Assembly (NCBI GenBank): GCA_945897545.1
Contig: CAMDGJ010000132.1
Span: forward strand, 1 to 7,969
Direction: 5' to 3'
DNA length: 7,969 nt
Origin: Flavobacterium psychrophilum
GTDB taxonomy: Bacteria; Bacteroidota; Bacteroidia; Flavobacteriales; Flavobacteriaceae
Below the pieces are notes generated by a model. It did not search any database. It was not told the origin of the DNA and worked only from the letters and a program-made list of their open reading frames with translations. Position numbers and translations under genes: made by a program. Numbering within the stretch: position 1 is the first letter of the stretch; every line of letters starts with the position of its first letter. Shown here piece by piece: positions 6,486-7,969 of this stretch.

Positions 6486-6532
6486 AGGAGATTGCTTCTG
6501 CCGCAGCGGACAAGTCTTGCCTCACAATTACA
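6486..6532. repeat. Dispersed-repeat-like segment forming the fmt leader
   Basis: The recQ-fmt gap is clearly richer in G+C than its surroundings. It begins GGAGATTGCTTC, contains the short palindrome CCGCAGCGG (6501-6509), and ends CCTCACAATTACA directly at the fmt ATG. From memory, GAGATTGCTTC followed by a variable centre and CTCGCAATGACA is a widespread dispersed intergenic repeat in Bacteroidota and other bacteria; this looks like a diverged copy. Not verified. Confidence 0.5.
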
Positions 6533-7480
6533 ATGGAAAAATTAAGAATCGTATTTATGGGAACACCTGAATTTGCCGTTGGCCTTCTGGACACCATAAT
6601 CAAGAACAACTATACTATAGTAGGCGTTATTACCGCAGCAGATAAACCGGCTGGTCGTGGCCAAAAAATAAAATATTCGGCTGTTAAAGAATATACTTTA
6701 GATAACAATCTTACTTTATTACAGCCCACTAATCTGAAAGATGAAAAATTTTTGGAGGAATTGAAAGCCTTAAATGCTAATTTGCAAATTGTAGTGGCCT
6801 TCCGCATGTTACCGGAAGTGGTTTGGAAAATGCCGAAATTTGGCACTTTCAACTTACATGCATCCATATTGCCAAATTATCGTGGAGCCGCTCCTATCAA
6901 TTGGGCAATAATAAACGGTGATATAAAAACTGGAGTTACCACTTTCTTTATTGATGATAAAATAGATACTGGTGCAATGATTCTCAGTTCTGAAATAGCT
7001 ATTGCTTCAGACGAAAACGCAGGACAATTGCACAACAGATTAATGCAATTGGGAAGTGAAACTGTCTTGGAGACTTTGGCATTAATTGAAAAAGGAAATG
7101 TAACTACAATGATACAAAAGGAGCATCCTGAAATTAGAACGGCTCACAAGTTAAATAAAGAAAATTGCAAGATCGATTGGTCAAAACCTGCGGTTGAAAT
7201 CTATAATTTAATTCGAGGTTTAAATCCGTATCCTTCAGCTTGGTGTTTTATTAGTGACAAAAACGAGGACTGGAATGTAAAAATTCACGAAGCAAAAATG
7301 ACTTTGGAAGATCATAATTACAACAACGGAAGCCTGATTTGCAACAAAAAAGAAATGAAAATCGCAGTAAAAGATGGGTTTATACAGGTGTTAAGCATAC
7401 TGTTTCCAGGCAAAAAGAAGATGAGCACACCCGAATTATTGAATGGAATCACATTTTCTGACGAAGCAAAAGCGTATTAA
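6533..7480 (+). CDS. fmt: Methionyl-tRNA formyltransferase
   Basis: Fmt transfers the formyl group of 10-formyltetrahydrofolate to Met-tRNAfMet, producing the bacterial initiator tRNA in the cytoplasm. The protein has 315 residues, the normal length of the family. The N-terminal formyltransferase domain shows FMGTPEFAV (8-16), GRGQKIKYSAVKEYT (41-55; tRNA-contacting loop region), and the folate/catalytic block NLHASILPNYRGAAPINWAI (107-126). Catalytic N107, H109 and D145 (FIDDKIDTGAMI) match E. coli Asn106, His108 and Asp144. The C-terminal OB-like domain begins near residue 205 with the typical IYNLIRGLNPYPSAW. The start ATG at 6533 gives the expected N-terminus. It lies 49 bp after recQ in the same direction, with a repeat-like segment between, and is probably expressed as the last gene of that cluster. 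Confidence 0.97.
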   Translation: MEKLRIVFMGTPEFAVGLLDTIIKNNYTIVGVITAADKPAGRGQKIKYSAVKEYTLDNNLTLLQPTNLKDEKFLEELKALNANLQIVVAFRMLPEVVWKMPKFGTFNLHASILPNYRGAAPINWAIINGDIKTGVTTFFIDDKIDTGAMILSSEIAIASDENAGQLHNRLMQLGSETVLETLALIEKGNVTTMIQKEHPEIRTAHKLNKENCKIDWSKPAVEIYNLIRGLNPYPSAWCFISDKNEDWNVKIHEAKMTLEDHNYNNGSLICNKKEMKIAVKDGFIQVLSILFPGKKKMSTPELLNGITFSDEAKAY

Positions 7481-7482
7481 CC

Positions 7483-7502
7483 TCAACAAAATGGTTGATT
7501 TT
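7483..7502 (+). terminator. Weak possible terminator after fmt
   Basis: TCAAC (7483-7487) and GTTGA (7494-7498) can form a 5-bp stem with a 6-base loop, followed by TTTT (7499-7502). It lies directly after the fmt stop. The stem is short, so support is weak, but a break in transcription here fits the separate promoter of the next gene. Confidence 0.3.
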
Positions 7503-7511
7503 GGTTGATTT
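7492..7511. repeat. 10-bp tandem duplication (TGGTTGATTT x2)
   Basis: TGGTTGATTT occurs twice in exact tandem at 7492-7501 and 7502-7511, immediately downstream of fmt. Both copies contain GTTGA, so either could pair with the TCAAC at 7483-7487. Confidence 0.8.
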
Positions 7512-7553
7512 ATACCTAATTTTCCTTGCCTTATGAACAAAAAATGTAAGTTA

Positions 7554-7584
7554 TCAACAAAACGAACTAAAATTAAACAAAACG
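7554..7584 (+). repeat. Spaced direct repeat AACAAAACG upstream of the HU promoter
   Basis: AACAAAACG occurs at 7556-7564 and again at 7576-7584, exactly 20 bp apart (about two helical turns). The second copy ends 1 bp before the -33 TTG. A related TCAACAAAATG lies at 7483-7493. It could be a regulator site or an A-rich upstream element; this is inference. Confidence 0.45.
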
Positions 7585-7585
7585 C

Positions 7586-7615
7586 TTGTAGAGCTAGTAA
7601 ATCCTATTAAATTTG
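7586..7615 (+). promoter_or_regulatory. Flavobacterial promoter of the HU gene
   Basis: TTG at 7586-7588 (-33) and TAAATTTG at 7608-7615 (-7, exact TAnnTTTG) are 19 bp apart, within the 17-23 bp spacing of the Bacteroidota sigma-A consensus. Transcription should start near 7620-7623, giving an A/T-rich leader of about 40 bases without a Shine-Dalgarno site, as is usual for highly expressed genes of this phylum. Confidence 0.75.
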
Positions 7616-7662
7616 CTATTATTAACAAAGTTTTTTTAACCAACATTTAATAACTAAACATT

Positions 7663-7935
7663 ATGAACAAATCAGAATTAATCGACGCTATCGCTGCTGA
7701 TGCAGGAATTACAAAAGCTGCTGCAAAACTAGCTTTAGAATCATTTTTAGGAAACGTAGGTAGTACTTTGAAAAAAGGAGGAAGAGTATCTTTGGTAGGT
7801 TTCGGATCATGGTCAGTTTCAGCTAGAGCTGCAAGAGACGGAAGAAATCCTCAAACAGGAAAAACAATACAAATCGCTGCTAAAAATGTAGTGAAATTCA
7901 AAGCTGGTGCAGATTTAGAAGGAGCAGTAAATTAA
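7663..7935 (+). CDS. HU-family DNA-binding protein
   Basis: This 90-residue protein is a nucleoid-associated HU/IHF-family protein that bends and compacts DNA as a dimer. The two N-terminal helices (residues 3-14 and 17-39) form the dimer body (MNKSELIDAIAADAGITKAAAKLAL). The HU signature GFGSWSVSARAARDGRNPQTG lies at 46-66, and P63 in RNPQTG is the DNA-intercalating proline at the tip of the beta arm. The length is that of canonical HU, with no extension. It has its own strong promoter and is separated from fmt by 182 bp, so it is probably a single-gene transcript. Its codons look selected for high expression (many GCT, GGA, AAA). Whether it is closer to HupA or HupB cannot be stated, so no symbol is given. 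Confidence 0.96.
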   Translation: MNKSELIDAIAADAGITKAAAKLALESFLGNVGSTLKKGGRVSLVGFGSWSVSARAARDGRNPQTGKTIQIAAKNVVKFKAGADLEGAVN

Positions 7936-7953
7936 TTTAAGTTTTTCTTAAAT
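7935..7953 (+). terminator. Possible hairpin terminator after the HU gene
   Basis: ATTTAAG (7935-7941) and CTTAAAT (7947-7953) form a perfect 7-bp inverted repeat around a TTTTT loop, beginning at the last base of the stop codon. The stem is almost all A-T and no long T-run follows before the window ends, so termination strength is doubtful. Confidence 0.35.
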
Positions 7954-7969
7954 ATAATCAAAACCTTCC

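Noticed and set aside
7533..7610. Small ORF of 25 codons (MNKKCKLSTKRTKIKQNA...), Lys-rich, upstream of the HU gene.
   Set aside because: It overlaps the HU promoter (-33 and most of -7), has no promoter of its own, and its Lys/Asn/Thr content is what AT-rich non-coding DNA gives by chance.

Overview
The window looks like a chromosomal segment of a Flavobacterium-type bacterium (Bacteroidota). The base composition is AT-rich and the leaders are A/T-rich without clear Shine-Dalgarno sites. A consensus flavobacterial promoter (TTG, 19-bp gap, TAnnTTTG) precedes the last gene. The proteins (a DUF4290 protein, the MurA variant, the RecQ layout, an AAA_28-type NTPase) have the character of that phylum. 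Genus assignment is inference from protein character; no search was run.

Layout. Bases 1 to about 444 are the right part of an IS630-family insertion sequence, with the first 115 residues of its transposase on the minus strand; the rest lies off the left edge. Bases 463-3811 hold a minus-strand cluster, in transcription order: a DUF493 (YbeD-like) protein, a DUF4290 protein, murA, and a cation diffusion facilitator (CDF) metal transporter. A 225-bp divergent spacer (3812-4036) carries heptamer repeats, a 16-bp palindrome and an imperfect 26/27-bp direct repeat. Bases 4037-7480 hold a plus-strand cluster: a P-loop NTPase of nicotinamide-riboside-kinase/AAA_28 type, a Bacteroidota-style RecQ helicase, and fmt. 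A separately promoted HU gene closes the window (7663-7935). No gene-free stretch exceeds about 225 bp. No tRNA, rRNA or CRISPR array was seen.

How the genes work together. This is mostly housekeeping: peptidoglycan precursor synthesis (MurA), formylation of initiator tRNA (Fmt), DNA repair and recombination (RecQ), nucleoid structure (HU) and divalent metal export (CDF). The first two minus-strand genes are separated by only 2 bp and are probably co-translated. NTPase and recQ are 20 bp apart, and recQ and fmt 49 bp apart, so these are probably one operon.

I found no convincing undescribed multi-gene system. The points most worth a second look are the Asp in place of the catalytic Cys in MurA (expected fosfomycin insensitivity), several 7-bp tandem repeat arrays in the minus-strand cluster (one next to a promoter element), a GC-richer dispersed-repeat-like segment that forms the whole fmt leader, the non-canonical C-terminal half of RecQ, and the conserved-unknown DUF4290 gene beside murA.
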